This document shows positions 26,093 to 34,404 of a stretch of DNA of 64,000 bases, in pieces; positions within the stretch are counted from its first letter, which is position 1, and every line of letters starts with the position of its first letter. The stretch is from an uncultured Nocardioides sp. (GTDB lineage Bacteria > Actinomycetota > Actinomycetes > Propionibacteriales > Nocardioidaceae): contig NZ_CANKYS010000002.1 in NCBI RefSeq assembly GCF_947488025.1, positions 62,001 through 126,000 of the forward strand. The letters are read 5' to 3'. Both the position numbers and the translations under genes were made by a program. The notes below the pieces were generated by a model that saw only the letters and a list, made by a program, of their open reading frames with translations, did not search any database and was not told the origin of the DNA.

Positions 26093-26656
26093 TCAGGCCT
26101 TGACGCGGCCGAGGTAGGACGAGTCGCGGGTGTCGACCTTGACCTTCTCGCCGGAGGTGATGAAGAGCGGCACCGCGATGGTGTGGCCGGTCTCGAGCGT
26201 GGCGGGCTTGGTGCCACCGGTCGAGCGGTCGCCCTGCAGGCCCGGCTCGGTCTCGGCGATCAGCAGCTCGACGGAGGCGGGGAGCTCGATGAAGAGCACG
26301 CGGCCCTCGTTGGTGGCCACGATGGCCTCCTGGTTCTCGAGCATGAAGTTCTTGGCGTCGCCGACCACCTCGGGGGTGACCTCGAGCTGCTCGTAGGTGC
26401 TGGTGTCCATGAAGACGTAGGACGAGCCGTCGTTGTAGAGGTACTGCATGGTGCGCTTGTCGACGTTGGCCGTCTCGACCTTGGTGCCGGCGTTGAAGGT
26501 CTTGTCGACGTTCTTGCCCGACTCGACGTTGCGGAGCTTGGTGCGGACGAAGGCCGGGCCCTTGCCGGGCTTCACGTGCTGGAACTCGACGACGGACCAG
26601 AGCTGACCCTCGATCTTGAGGACCATGCCGTTCTTGAGGTCGTTGGTGGTTGCCAT
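26093..26656 (-). CDS. efp: translation elongation factor P
   Basis: A 187-residue EF-P with three beta-barrel domains. The tip loop is KPGKGPAF with Lys32 at the position modified in other bacteria; the final part [20 protein letters not shown] and [10 protein letters not shown] is canonical. It rescues ribosomes stalled at proline runs. ATG start with GGAAAG about 8 nt upstream. It has a leader of roughly 60-70 nt, unlike most first genes here. First gene of efp-nusB. Confidence 0.97.
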   Translation of the reverse strand: MATTNDLKNGMVLKIEGQLWSVVEFQHVKPGKGPAFVRTKLRNVESGKNVDKTFNAGTKVETANVDKRTMQYLYNDGSSYVFMDTSTYEQLEVTPEVVGDAKNFMLENQEAIVATNEGRVLFIELPASVELLIAETEPGLQGDRSTGGTKPATLETGHTIAVPLFITSGEKVKVDTRDSSYLGRVKA

Positions 26657-26730
26657 GTGAGTCTTTCCGCCTTCGTCGAGTTGTCAAAGAAAGTGCGGGC
26701 GGCGTGGCCGTGGCCCCGCGCCGACGCGCA

Positions 26731-26736
26731 AGTCTA
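26731..26736 (-). promoter_or_regulatory. -10 box of efp-nusB
   Basis: TAGACT on the minus strand shares its TAG with the stop codon of the upstream kinase-like gene (26734-26736). Transcription from here would give efp a leader of about 65-70 nt. Confidence 0.45.
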
Positions 26737-27549
26737 GTCGTGGCCCGCGAGAGCCATGAAATGCACGGCCTGCTCCTCGGTCGTGCCCGGCGGGTTGCGC
26801 CGCCACCCACCGTTGCCCGGCAGCAGCATCGCGAGCCAGAACGCCGCCCACAGCGGCCGGCAGGCGGCCATCCGGGCGCAGTCCCCGTCGTCGAGCCCGA
26901 CCGCGTCGGCCAGTGCGCGGGCGTCGTACACCCCGGGCAGGCGGCTGCCGAGGTGCTCGACGTGGTCTGCGAGCTCGTACGCCGGGTCGCTGAGTCCTCC
27001 GTCCTCGAAGTCGACCAGCCGGACCGTGCGCCCGTCCCACAGCACGTTGGCCGGGTTGAGGTCGGCGATGCCGAGCACTGTGGTGCGCGGCTCCGGGAGC
27101 GGCGGGGCGGCGACGTACGCCCGGGCGCGGGCCAGCGCGTCCGCGACCAGGGCCGGGTCGCGGCACTCCCCCAGCTCGTGGTCGTCGGCGAGCCACTCCA
27201 CGAGCACCGCGGCCAGGGCGGTGGCTCCGTAGCGCCGCGGGCCGATGCCCGCGTCGTGCACGGCCTCCACCGGTACGTCGTACAGCCGGCGCAGCGCCGT
27301 GCCGAGGGCCACGGTCTGGTCGGCCGTCAGCGGACGGGACGCGAGGTGCGCGCCGGGCAGTCGCTCCATCACGATGACCGGCGTCGTGCCGTCCTCGCGA
27401 CGCAACGGGCGCGGTGCGAGCCCGGGCGCGTGCTCTGCGAGGAGCGTGAGGCAGGCCCACTCGCGCTCGGCCTGCGCCTCGTGGTCGTCGACGAAGGCCT
27501 TGCGGACCTCCGTGGCACCGATGGTCAGGTCGTGGGTCGAGGACTGCAC
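26734..27549 (-). CDS. aminoglycoside-phosphotransferase-family kinase-like protein
   Basis: A 271-residue APH/choline-kinase-fold protein. VIVMERLPGAHL is the hinge, LGIADLNPANVLWDG the catalytic loop (Asp and Asn) and LVDFEDGGLSDPAYELADHV the metal-binding DFE segment plus the family's YELAD helix. The phosphate acceptor is unknown. GTG at complement 27547-27549 was preferred to an upstream TTG because TAGGTT ends 7 nt before it. Antibiotic resistance is not implied: no resistance context is present. Confidence 0.85.
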   Translation of the reverse strand: MQSSTHDLTIGATEVRKAFVDDHEAQAEREWACLTLLAEHAPGLAPRPLRREDGTTPVIVMERLPGAHLASRPLTADQTVALGTALRRLYDVPVEAVHDAGIGPRRYGATALAAVLVEWLADDHELGECRDPALVADALARARAYVAAPPLPEPRTTVLGIADLNPANVLWDGRTVRLVDFEDGGLSDPAYELADHVEHLGSRLPGVYDARALADAVGLDDGDCARMAACRPLWAAFWLAMLLPGNGGWRRNPPGTTEEQAVHFMALAGHD

Positions 27550-27599
27550 CCGCGCCAACCTAACCGCCGGCCAACCCTGCCCCTTGTAGCGTCGACACC
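27550..27599. promoter_or_regulatory. divergent leaderless promoter pair
   Basis: Minus: TAGGTT (complement of 27557-27562), 7 nt before the kinase-like GTG. Plus: TAGCGT (27587-27592), 7 nt before the ATG at 27600. The two starts are only 50 bp apart. Confidence 0.6.
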
Positions 27600-28250
27600 A
27601 TGCGAGTCACCATCATCGGCGGACACGGCAAGATCGCTCTCCTCCTCGCGCCCATGCTCGTGGAGGCGGGACACGAGGTCACCTCGGTCATCCGCAACCC
27701 CGAGCACGTCGCGGACGTCGAGGCCACGGGCGCGACCGCGCTGGTCTCGTCAGTGGAGGACGCCGACGTCCATGCGCTGGCCGACGTGCTGTCCGGCCAG
27801 GACGCGGTCGTCTGGTCGGCGGGCGCCGGGGGCGGCGACCCCGAGCGGACCTTCGCGGTCGATCGCGATGCCGCGATCCGGTCGATGGACGCGGCGCAGA
27901 CCGCCGGCGCCGGTCGCTACGTCATGGTCTCGTTCTCCGGGGCCGACCACGACAACCTGGTGCCGGAGGACAACCCCTTCCGCGCCTACCAGGACGCGAA
28001 GATCGCCGCCGACGAGCACCTGCGCGCGTCCGGCCTCGACTGGACGATCCTCGGCCCGGGCAGCCTGACGCTCGAGCCCGGACGCGGCTCGGTCAACCCC
28101 GACGCCCGCTCCGGCGACGGTGACACGACCTCGCGCGAGCTCGTCGCGCAGGTCGCCCTCGCGGTGCTGGCCGACCCGCGCGCCCACCGCAAGACCCTCG
28201 TCTTCGGCGACGGCGACGTCCCGATCGAGGACTGGCTCGCCTCTCTCTGA
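27600..28250 (+). CDS. NAD(P)-binding atypical SDR protein
   Basis: A 216-residue single-domain Rossmann protein of the NmrA/atypical-SDR type. GGHGKIA (residues 7-13) is the dinucleotide loop, DAVVWSAGAGGG the second glycine strand, and YVMVSFSGADHDN the region where classical SDRs have Ser. AYQDAKIAADEHLRASGLDW supplies the Tyr/Lys-like helix. It may bind NADP(H) as a reductase or redox sensor. Leaderless, followed 17 nt later by the DUF4186 gene. Confidence 0.88.
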   Translation: MRVTIIGGHGKIALLLAPMLVEAGHEVTSVIRNPEHVADVEATGATALVSSVEDADVHALADVLSGQDAVVWSAGAGGGDPERTFAVDRDAAIRSMDAAQTAGAGRYVMVSFSGADHDNLVPEDNPFRAYQDAKIAADEHLRASGLDWTILGPGSLTLEPGRGSVNPDARSGDGDTTSRELVAQVALAVLADPRAHRKTLVFGDGDVPIEDWLASL

Positions 28251-28267
28251 CGCACCAGCTGCGCTGG

Positions 28268-28678
28268 GTGTCCGAGCCCGCCGAGATCGAGGACCGGATC
28301 GACCGCGCCACGGCGCGACCGTTCGGTCGGCGGTTCCACCTGCGCGGGCGCGAGCGGGCCACGGCTGAGCTGCGCGGTCCGCAGACCATGCGGGCTCACG
28401 CCGCCGAGATCATCGCCGAGCGGCTGGCGCCGGCCGCGCCACGCAATGACGGCCGGCAGACCCCGTACCGCAACCACCCCGTCTTCGTGGCTCAGCACGC
28501 CACCGCGACCTGCTGCCGCAGCTGCTTGGAGACCTGCCACGGCATCGCGAGAGGACATCTGCTCGACCGCGACGAGCGGGCCTACGTGGTCGAGGTCATC
28601 GGGCGCTGGATCGACCGCGAGCTGGCGTCCTCCATCGTAGGTCGAGACTCCGGCAGCTCCCGCTCACGCCGATCGTGA
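28268..28678 (+). CDS. DUF4186 family protein
   Basis: A 136-residue protein matching the DUF4186 pattern: RPFGRRFHLRGRER, HAAEIIAERLAPA, NDGRQTP, NHPVFVAQHATATCCRSCLE, then CHGIARG and AYVVEVIGRWIDREL. The cluster C82, C83, C86, C90 with H91 and H77 looks like a metal site. Start GTG at 28268 lacks a good ribosome site, so translation may depend on coupling to the SDR gene 17 nt upstream; an upstream CTG is the only in-frame alternative. The Ser/Arg tail after residue 122 is extra. Function unknown. Confidence 0.8.
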   Translation: MSEPAEIEDRIDRATARPFGRRFHLRGRERATAELRGPQTMRAHAAEIIAERLAPAAPRNDGRQTPYRNHPVFVAQHATATCCRSCLETCHGIARGHLLDRDERAYVVEVIGRWIDRELASSIVGRDSGSSRSRRS

Positions 28679-28919
28679 GATGTGGCGTGCGTCCGCGCCT
28701 CGGCGACCGGTCAGCGCTCCCGGGTCGCGGCCGTGGCCGCACGTCACACGCCCCGGGTGATCTCCAGCACCGCGCGGCGCTGGAGAGTGTTCGGACGGTG
28801 TCGTGGCGGCGCGACGTCCCGTCAACGAAGGGAGCCAAGGATGGCTGCGGACGTCCAGGGGCGGGAGTCGGGCGCGGCGCCGCCCGTCGGGCCGGAGTGA
28901 ACCGCCCGGTCGAGTTCTC
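28679..28919 (+). other. 241-bp intergenic region before the SulP operon
   Basis: It contains the inverted repeat CTCCAGC-N10-GCTGGAG (28762-28785), possibly ending the SDR-DUF4186 transcript. The rest should hold the SulP promoter; no clear -10 box at leaderless distance precedes ATG 28920, so this operon probably has a leader, unlike most here. Confidence 0.4.
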
Positions 28920-30698
28920 ATGAGCACGGCTGTGCCCCCCGACAGCGCCACGGCTCCCCCGCGGAGGTCGGCGCTCCGCTTCCTGCCGATCCTCGACCAG
29001 CTGCGCCACTACCAGGGGGGATGGCTGCGCGGTGACCTCGTCGCCGGGGTCGTGGTCGCGGCGCTGATCATCCCCAAGAACCTCGGCTACGCCGAGATCG
29101 CCGGGGTGCCGCTCGAGAGCGGGCTCTATGCCGCCGCCGCCGGGACGATCCTCTACGCCCTGTTCGGCACCTGCCGTCAGATCTCGATGGGTCCCAGCTC
29201 GGGCCTGGCGGCCGTCGCCGGCGGCGCCGTGCTGGCGGCGAGCGTGACCGACCCCGCCGACGCGGCCACCCTCGTGGCTGGCATCACGCTGACGAGTGGC
29301 CTGTTCTTCCTCGCGCTCGCGGTGTTCCGCATGGGGTGGTTGTCCCAGTTCCTGTCCCGGGCCGTGGTCACCGGATTCCTCTTCGGTGCCGCCATCGACG
29401 TCGTCATCGGGGAGCTCCCCAAGCTGACCGGCACCGACGCCGAGGGCAACACCTCGTTCCAGGAGCTGTGGTCGTGGCTGTCCACGCTGGACCAGACGCA
29501 CCTCGCCACGGTGACGGTCGGCGTCGTGGCCCTGGCTGTCGTCTTCGGTCTCCGGTGGATCGCCCCGCAGGTTCCCGGCGCGCTCGTGCTGCTCGTGGGC
29601 GGGCTCGTCGCGGCGCGCGTGCTCGACCTCGCGGACCGGGGGGTGGCCCTCGTCGGGGACATCCCGCGCGGTCTGCCGTCGTTCGAGGTGCCCGATCCCA
29701 GCCTGCTGGTGGACCACGCCGGCACCGTCCTCGTGGCCGCCTTCGCACTCGTGATGATCGGGTTCTCCCAGACCGCCGGGGACGCCCGCGCCATGGCGGC
29801 CAGGCACCACTACCGGGTCGACATCGACCAGGAGTCCGTCGCCCAGTCGGCGGCCAACGTCGGCGCGGGCCTCCTCCACGGGATGCCGGTCTCCACGAGT
29901 CTCTCCGCCACCTCCCTGAACGACCGGTCGGGCGCCCGCACCGGCCTCGCGTCGCTGACGTCGGGAGTCACCGTCCTCCTGGCGCTCCTCTTCCTCGCAC
30001 CGCTCTTCTCCTCGTTGCCCAAGCCGGTCCTCGCCGCCCTGATCATCGAGGCCGTCGTCATGGGGATGATGGACGTCGGGGAGATGCGGCGCCTGCGGAG
30101 GGTGTCGAGGGCCGACTTCTGGGTGGCTGCGGCCGCGATCCTCGGAACCCTCGTCCTCGGCATCCTCGCCGGCGTGGTCATCGGCATCGCGCTGTCGCTC
30201 GTGTGGCTGGTGTACGTCGTCACGCACCCGCTCGTCTCGACGCTCGGCCGGGAGCCCGGCACCCAGGTGTTCCGGGACCTCGACACCCATCCCGAGGACG
30301 AGACAACCCCGGGCACCGTGGTGCTGCGGGTGGACGGCGGAATCTTCTTCGCCACCGCGGACGCGTTGGTCGACCAGGTGCGCGTCGCCGTGCTCGACCC
30401 CGAGGTGGACGGTGTGGTGCTGCACTTCGCGGGGGTCAACTTCATCGACTCGCAAGGGGCGGCGACGGTGTCGGAGATGATCCGGATGGCGGACGCGTCG
30501 GGTGTGGAGCTACGGCTGGCGGCCGTCCGGCCGGCGGTGCGGCGCGTGCTCGAGCGGCAGGGTGCGGTTGAGCTGTTGGGGGCCGATCACATCCACGGCA
30601 ACGTGCACCGAGCCGTGGCCGCGTTGGGAACGACCCGCGCCGTTCCCGATCGCCCGGTCAGCGGGTCCGGGGTCGTCGAGGAAGGCGAAAGACCATGA
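28920..30698 (+). CDS. SulP-family anion transporter with STAS domain
   Basis: A 592-residue SLC26/SulP protein: about 12-14 membrane helices (residues 25-430), signatures GVVVAALIIPKNLGYAEIAG and YALFGTCRQISMGPSSGLAA, and a cytoplasmic STAS domain (about 455-560) with the loop FIDSQGAA. Family members carry sulfate, bicarbonate or other anions. The substrate cannot be read from sequence. The last codons overlap the CYTH/Ppx gene by 4 nt (ATGA), so transport and that enzyme are co-made. No cysteine or sulfate-assimilation gene is near, and no carbonic anhydrase fusion is present. Confidence 0.92.
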   Translation: MSTAVPPDSATAPPRRSALRFLPILDQLRHYQGGWLRGDLVAGVVVAALIIPKNLGYAEIAGVPLESGLYAAAAGTILYALFGTCRQISMGPSSGLAAVAGGAVLAASVTDPADAATLVAGITLTSGLFFLALAVFRMGWLSQFLSRAVVTGFLFGAAIDVVIGELPKLTGTDAEGNTSFQELWSWLSTLDQTHLATVTVGVVALAVVFGLRWIAPQVPGALVLLVGGLVAARVLDLADRGVALVGDIPRGLPSFEVPDPSLLVDHAGTVLVAAFALVMIGFSQTAGDARAMAARHHYRVDIDQESVAQSAANVGAGLLHGMPVSTSLSATSLNDRSGARTGLASLTSGVTVLLALLFLAPLFSSLPKPVLAALIIEAVVMGMMDVGEMRRLRRVSRADFWVAAAAILGTLVLGILAGVVIGIALSLVWLVYVVTHPLVSTLGREPGTQVFRDLDTHPEDETTPGTVVLRVDGGIFFATADALVDQVRVAVLDPEVDGVVLHFAGVNFIDSQGAATVSEMIRMADASGVELRLAAVRPAVRRVLERQGAVELLGADHIHGNVHRAVAALGTTRAVPDRPVSGSGVVEEGERP

Positions 30699-32233
30699 CC
30701 ACGAGCGACCACCCGATCCACCGGTCCGCGCCGCAGGTCGTACCGCGGTGGGAGTGGCGCACGTTCGGCGACGACCTCGCCGACCTCGACACCCTTGCAC
30801 CGCTGCGGGCCGCGGCATCCGTCGAGAGCGACGAGACCTACGTGCTGTCGATGTACGGCGACGCCTCCGTCAAGGTGCGGGACGGCGTCTTGGACGTCAA
30901 GGTGCTGCAGCAGGTGAACGGCGCCGGGTTGCAGCTGTGGGTTCCGACGATGAAGGCCCCCATCCCCCTCGAGCCCGGGGCGGTCGCGGCCGCCTTCGCG
31001 GCGCTCGGTGCGCCGCTGCCGAAGACCCCGCCGTCTGATCTCAGCCTGGAGCAGCTGCTGGACGACCTGGTCGCTCCGCGTGACGACCTGCGCCTCGTGG
31101 ACATCCGCAAGAGTCGTCGCCGGTCAGTCGTGGGCGACTGCATGGTCGAGCTCACCGAGGTGAACGCGGAGGGACGGACCGTCCGCACCGTCGCCGTGGA
31201 GTCCCCGGACCCGGACCTCGTGTCGAAGGAGATCGACCGGCTCGGGCTCAGCGACCGGCGCAACACCAGCCTGCCCCGGTGCCTCAAGTCGATGCTCGGG
31301 TGGGGACCGAGGCGGTTCGCCGTCATCGACGTGGGCACCAACTCGGTCAAGCTCGCGCTCGGTCACCGCGACGACGACGGCACCGCGCGGATCGAGATGG
31401 AGACCTCCGTGGTCACCAGGCTCGGCGAGGGGCTGGTGGCGGCAGGTGGGCTGACCGCCGCCTCGATGGGCCGTACCGTCGACGCCATCCACGACCTCGT
31501 CGACGACGCCCGACGAGGCGGTCCGCTCGACATCGTCGCCGTGGGCACCGCAGGCCTACGACAGGCACCGAACCGGGACGACTTCCTGGCGGCCGTCCAC
31601 CGCCGCTGCGGGGTCGCCGTGGAGGTCATCTCGGGGCGGGAGGAGGCGCGGCTCGCGTACCTGGCCGCCGTGTCGACCCTGCCACTGGCAGGCGACCGGC
31701 TGCTGGTGTTCGACTCCGGCGGCGGCAGCAGCCAGTTCACCTTCGGGAGCGCGGACCGGATCGACGAGCAGTTCAGTGTCGACGTGGGCGCCGCGCGGTT
31801 CGCCGAGCGCTTCGGGCTCGCCGCCGCCGTGCCCCGGGAGACCGTCGACACGGCTCTCGACGCGATCGCGGCCGACCTCACCGACCTGGCGGACCGACCG
31901 CGCCCGGACATGGTGATCGCGATGGGAGGCACCTCCACCAACCTGGCAACCATCATGCACGGCCTGGACCGTTACGACCCGGACGTCGTGCACGCGACCG
32001 TCCTCGACGCGGACGAGGTCGACCGACAGATCGAGGTGTTCCGGACCCGCCCTGCGTCGGAGCGGCGTGAGATCCCCGGCCTGCAGCCGGCCCGGGCCGA
32101 GGTCATCCTCGCCGGGGCGTGTGTCGTCCGCGCGATCCTCACGCTCACCGGCCAGGACGCCCTGACCGTCAGCGACCGCGGGTTGAGGCACGGCGTCACC
32201 GCCGAGAGGTTCGGCCCCCCCGAACACCCGTAG
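30695..32233 (+). CDS. CYTH-like domain fused to Ppx/GppA phosphatase
   Basis: A 512-residue two-domain protein. Residues 15-200 resemble a CYTH/triphosphate-tunnel domain: alternating charged strands (VKVRDGVLDVKVLQQV, KSRRRSVVGDCMVELTEV, VRTVAVESPD) and an EWR motif near the start. Residues 207-510 are an ASKHA Ppx/GppA unit with IDVGTNSVKLAL (211-222), AVGTAGLRQAPN, EVISGREEARLAY and VFDSGGGSSQF. Ppx enzymes hydrolyse polyphosphate or pppGpp; CYTH domains bind triphosphates or polyphosphate. Joining both in one chain suggests polyphosphate or nucleotide-triphosphate turnover coupled to SulP. The Ppx call is firm, the CYTH call tentative. Confidence 0.8.
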   Translation: MTTSDHPIHRSAPQVVPRWEWRTFGDDLADLDTLAPLRAAASVESDETYVLSMYGDASVKVRDGVLDVKVLQQVNGAGLQLWVPTMKAPIPLEPGAVAAAFAALGAPLPKTPPSDLSLEQLLDDLVAPRDDLRLVDIRKSRRRSVVGDCMVELTEVNAEGRTVRTVAVESPDPDLVSKEIDRLGLSDRRNTSLPRCLKSMLGWGPRRFAVIDVGTNSVKLALGHRDDDGTARIEMETSVVTRLGEGLVAAGGLTAASMGRTVDAIHDLVDDARRGGPLDIVAVGTAGLRQAPNRDDFLAAVHRRCGVAVEVISGREEARLAYLAAVSTLPLAGDRLLVFDSGGGSSQFTFGSADRIDEQFSVDVGAARFAERFGLAAAVPRETVDTALDAIAADLTDLADRPRPDMVIAMGGTSTNLATIMHGLDRYDPDVVHATVLDADEVDRQIEVFRTRPASERREIPGLQPARAEVILAGACVVRAILTLTGQDALTVSDRGLRHGVTAERFGPPEHP

Positions 32234-32371
32234 GAACGGAGTCGAGAGGTTCCACGAGGTCGAGGGCCGGGTCGGCGCGGTCGCCCTCGCTCCGCTCGTC
32301 CCTGCTGCTCGCCGCGACCGAGTGCGGGACGCGTCCCCCGCTGCCGGCGCCGGCCGCGCCGTCTCGGACCA

Positions 32372-32560
32372 TCACCAGACGGGCCGTCGCGGTCGCACCG
32401 TGCTGATCGTGTGGAGCAGCGCGTCGCGGCGTGCCGCTCGCACCTCGCCCAGCTTCACCTGGCAGTCCCAGCACCGGTCGGTCGGGACGCAGCACATGGC
32501 GTCGCGGACCTCGGCCTCCAGCTGGTCAGCGTGGGCGCTCCTGCTCAGGACGCTTCGCAT
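32372..32560 (-). CDS. small four-cysteine protein, unknown function
   Basis: A 62-residue protein with start ATG (complement of 32558-32560) preceded by a strong ribosome site (GGGGAGGAAG, about 3 nt spacing), which argues for a real gene. C23, C24, C30 and C33 (AMCCVPTDRCWDCQ) look like a small zinc knuckle or Fe-S site between two charged helices. A TAGTAA-type -10 box lies about 70 nt upstream. It converges with the CYTH/Ppx gene. I do not recognise the family. Confidence 0.6.
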   Translation of the reverse strand: MRSVLSRSAHADQLEAEVRDAMCCVPTDRCWDCQVKLGEVRAARRDALLHTISTVRPRRPVW

Positions 32561-32823
32561 GGTCTTCCTCCCCTGTCGTCGCACCTCGAGTGTGACCGGG
32601 GCATCGCTGCAGTCGCATCAGCATTACTACGGATGTCTGGACCGCTCAGTCCGCGAGGTCGGCCAGGCGTGCGGGCAGTGCGCCGTGTAGCGACCACCGG
32701 TCCACACCGGTCCACACGTTCTGCGGACAGCGGCCGTCGGTTCGCCTACCCTCGATCCCGGACCCAGCCCTCGGTGCCTCTGGCCGACCGTCGGGCGAGT
32801 CCCTCGACCCGCGGCTGGGTCGG
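32561..32823. other. 263-bp intergenic region with repeats and a long-range stem
   Basis: It holds the promoter of the small Cys protein (minus), a perfect tandem decamer ACCGGTCCAC (32696-32715) and the inverted repeat GACCCAGCC (32761-32769) / GGCTGGGTC (32813-32821) directly after the PhzF stop, which could be its terminator. TACCCT near 32747 on the plus strand is promoter-like, but no plus-strand gene follows it. Confidence 0.45.
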
Positions 32824-33687
32824 CTAGAGGTCGACCTCGCCGACGATCCGGGTCACCGCGTCGCCGGACACCCACACCTGGCCGTCGACGGCCTCGAGCC
32901 GGACCCGCCCCTCCCGGCCGATGGCGCTGCCCTGCCGGGAGGTGTACGACGACGGCAGCGCACCGGTGCCGATCAGCCACTGCGCGAGCCCGGCGTTGGC
33001 GCTACCGGTGACGGGGTCCTCCCCGAACTCCCGGCCGTCGGCGTAGAACGCGCGAACCTCGACGTCGGCACCGAGCCCGGCTGCGGTCGCGGTGTCCCAC
33101 CGCCCCAGGACGGTCACCTTGAGGTCGGTGAAGGCGGCGATGTCCGGCACGACGGCGCGGACCGCGTCCGCCGTCCCGAGGTCGACGCCGACCCACCCCG
33201 GGCCGTTGTCGATCCACGCGACGTCCTCGACCGCCGCGTCGGTGACGCCGAGCGCGCGGACGACGCGTGCCCGCAGGTCGGCGTCGACGGGGCCGGATCG
33301 ACGCAACGGCGGGGCCGCGAAGCCGAGCCGCGGCGAGCGTCGTACGTCGACGAGCCCGGCGCCGCACTCCTGCACCACCACGTCGCCGCGGGGCACTCCC
33401 CCGGCCTCCAGCCACGCGTGGGCGCTGCCGATGGTGGGATGGCCGGCGAACGGCAGCTCGCCGGTGGTCGTCCAGATCCGCACGCGGTAGTCGGCCTCCG
33501 GGTCGGTCGGCGTGCACAGGAACGTGGTCTCGGACAGGTTCGTCCAGCGCGCGAAGCGGGCCATCTCCTCGTCGGTGACGCCGTCGGCGTCGTGCACGAC
33601 GGCGAGCGGGTTGCCGAGCCACGGCTCGGCGCTGAACACATCGACCTGGCGGAAGGGCAGCACCCGGTGATCCAAGCACAGGCCCAC
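32824..33687 (-). CDS. PhzF-family isomerase-like protein
   Basis: A 287-residue protein of the PhzF/diaminopimelate-epimerase fold. RQVDVFSAEPWLGNPLAVV opens the family core; the catalytic Glu is in NLSETTFL; ELPFAGHPTIGSAHAW is the second signature; EDPVTGSANAGLA binds the substrate acid group. Phenazine synthesis is not implied because no phz genes are near; most homologues have unknown substrates. Starts: GTG 33687 or GTG 33663. Gap to the upstream membrane-protein gene is 26 nt. Confidence 0.88.
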   Translation of the reverse strand: MGLCLDHRVLPFRQVDVFSAEPWLGNPLAVVHDADGVTDEEMARFARWTNLSETTFLCTPTDPEADYRVRIWTTTGELPFAGHPTIGSAHAWLEAGGVPRGDVVVQECGAGLVDVRRSPRLGFAAPPLRRSGPVDADLRARVVRALGVTDAAVEDVAWIDNGPGWVGVDLGTADAVRAVVPDIAAFTDLKVTVLGRWDTATAAGLGADVEVRAFYADGREFGEDPVTGSANAGLAQWLIGTGALPSSYTSRQGSAIGREGRVRLEAVDGQVWVSGDAVTRIVGEVDL

Positions 33688-33713
33688 CCGGGTGCGGGTC
33701 GGGCGTGACGCCC

Positions 33714-34280
33714 TCAGGTCAGGGCGAGGACGTCACGCCAGAGCGCGACCAGTGCGACGGTCGCCCAGACGGCGAACAGGGCGCGCAGGGTCCAGGCGAC
33801 GGCTGGTGCGCGGGCGGCGAGCCCCAGGCCCAGCGGCGTACCACCCACACGGAGCATCACCGCGTGCATGATCGGGCCGTAGGCGGCCGGAACGGCCACG
33901 AACAGCCCGACCGCGAGCCACAGCGGGTCCAGGACGGTGAAGTCGACCCCGGTCGGGTGCACCACGAGGCTTGCGGCCACCACACCGGGCGGCACGCTCA
34001 GGCTGAACCACTGGAACCACGCCGGCCCGACCAGCAGGGGCCGCGCGACCAGGTAGGTCAGCCACCCGACGATGCCCACGGGGATCCCGACCACGGCCAG
34101 GCTGGCCGAGCCGGCGAGGGTGACGACGCCCATCTCGAAGCCGTCGTCGCTGATCAGCCCGTGCGCCTGCGGGTTCTGGCGGGCGAGCAGGGACATCGCG
34201 AGCCGGGAGACCACGCCGACGCAGAAGACGCCCGTCGCGACCGCGACCACCAGCGCCGAGAGGACGTAGCGCACGCGCAC
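33714..34280 (-). CDS. four-to-five-helix membrane protein, unknown
   Basis: A 188-residue protein with helices near residues 5-28, 50-78, 85-108, 115-140 and 160-184. There is a short polar loop (RQNPQAHGLISDDGFEM) after helix 1. No family recognised. GTG start with GGGGGTG just upstream. Probably cotranscribed with the PhzF-like gene downstream. Confidence 0.65.
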   Translation of the reverse strand: MRVRYVLSALVVAVATGVFCVGVVSRLAMSLLARQNPQAHGLISDDGFEMGVVTLAGSASLAVVGIPVGIVGWLTYLVARPLLVGPAWFQWFSLSVPPGVVAASLVVHPTGVDFTVLDPLWLAVGLFVAVPAAYGPIMHAVMLRVGGTPLGLGLAARAPAVAWTLRALFAVWATVALVALWRDVLALT

Positions 34281-34404
34281 GGCACACCCCCGTTTCCTTC
34301 TCGTCCCGCCCTGCTGTGCATCGTCCCCCTCCGGCGGGCCGGGCGGAAGACAGGTCCAGACGGGTCCCGCGGAGGGCTCAGCGACCTGCCGAGGCGCGAC
34401 ACCG

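Noticed and set aside
26660..26687. A TTGACA (-35) and AAGACT (-10) pair just before efp.
   Set aside because: Spacing is about 16 bp, but transcription would start at or inside the first efp codons after the ribosome site, so it cannot be the main promoter.
26734..27549. Aminoglycoside resistance kinase.
   Set aside because: The fold is shared by many small-molecule kinases; the context shows no resistance or transfer features.
28268..28678. Reading DUF4186 from an upstream CTG continuous with the SDR stop.
   Set aside because: CTG starts are rare and no ribosome site precedes it; GTG at 28268 keeps the whole conserved region.
32824..33687. Phenazine biosynthesis gene.
   Set aside because: PhzF homologues are widespread and no other phz gene occurs in the window.
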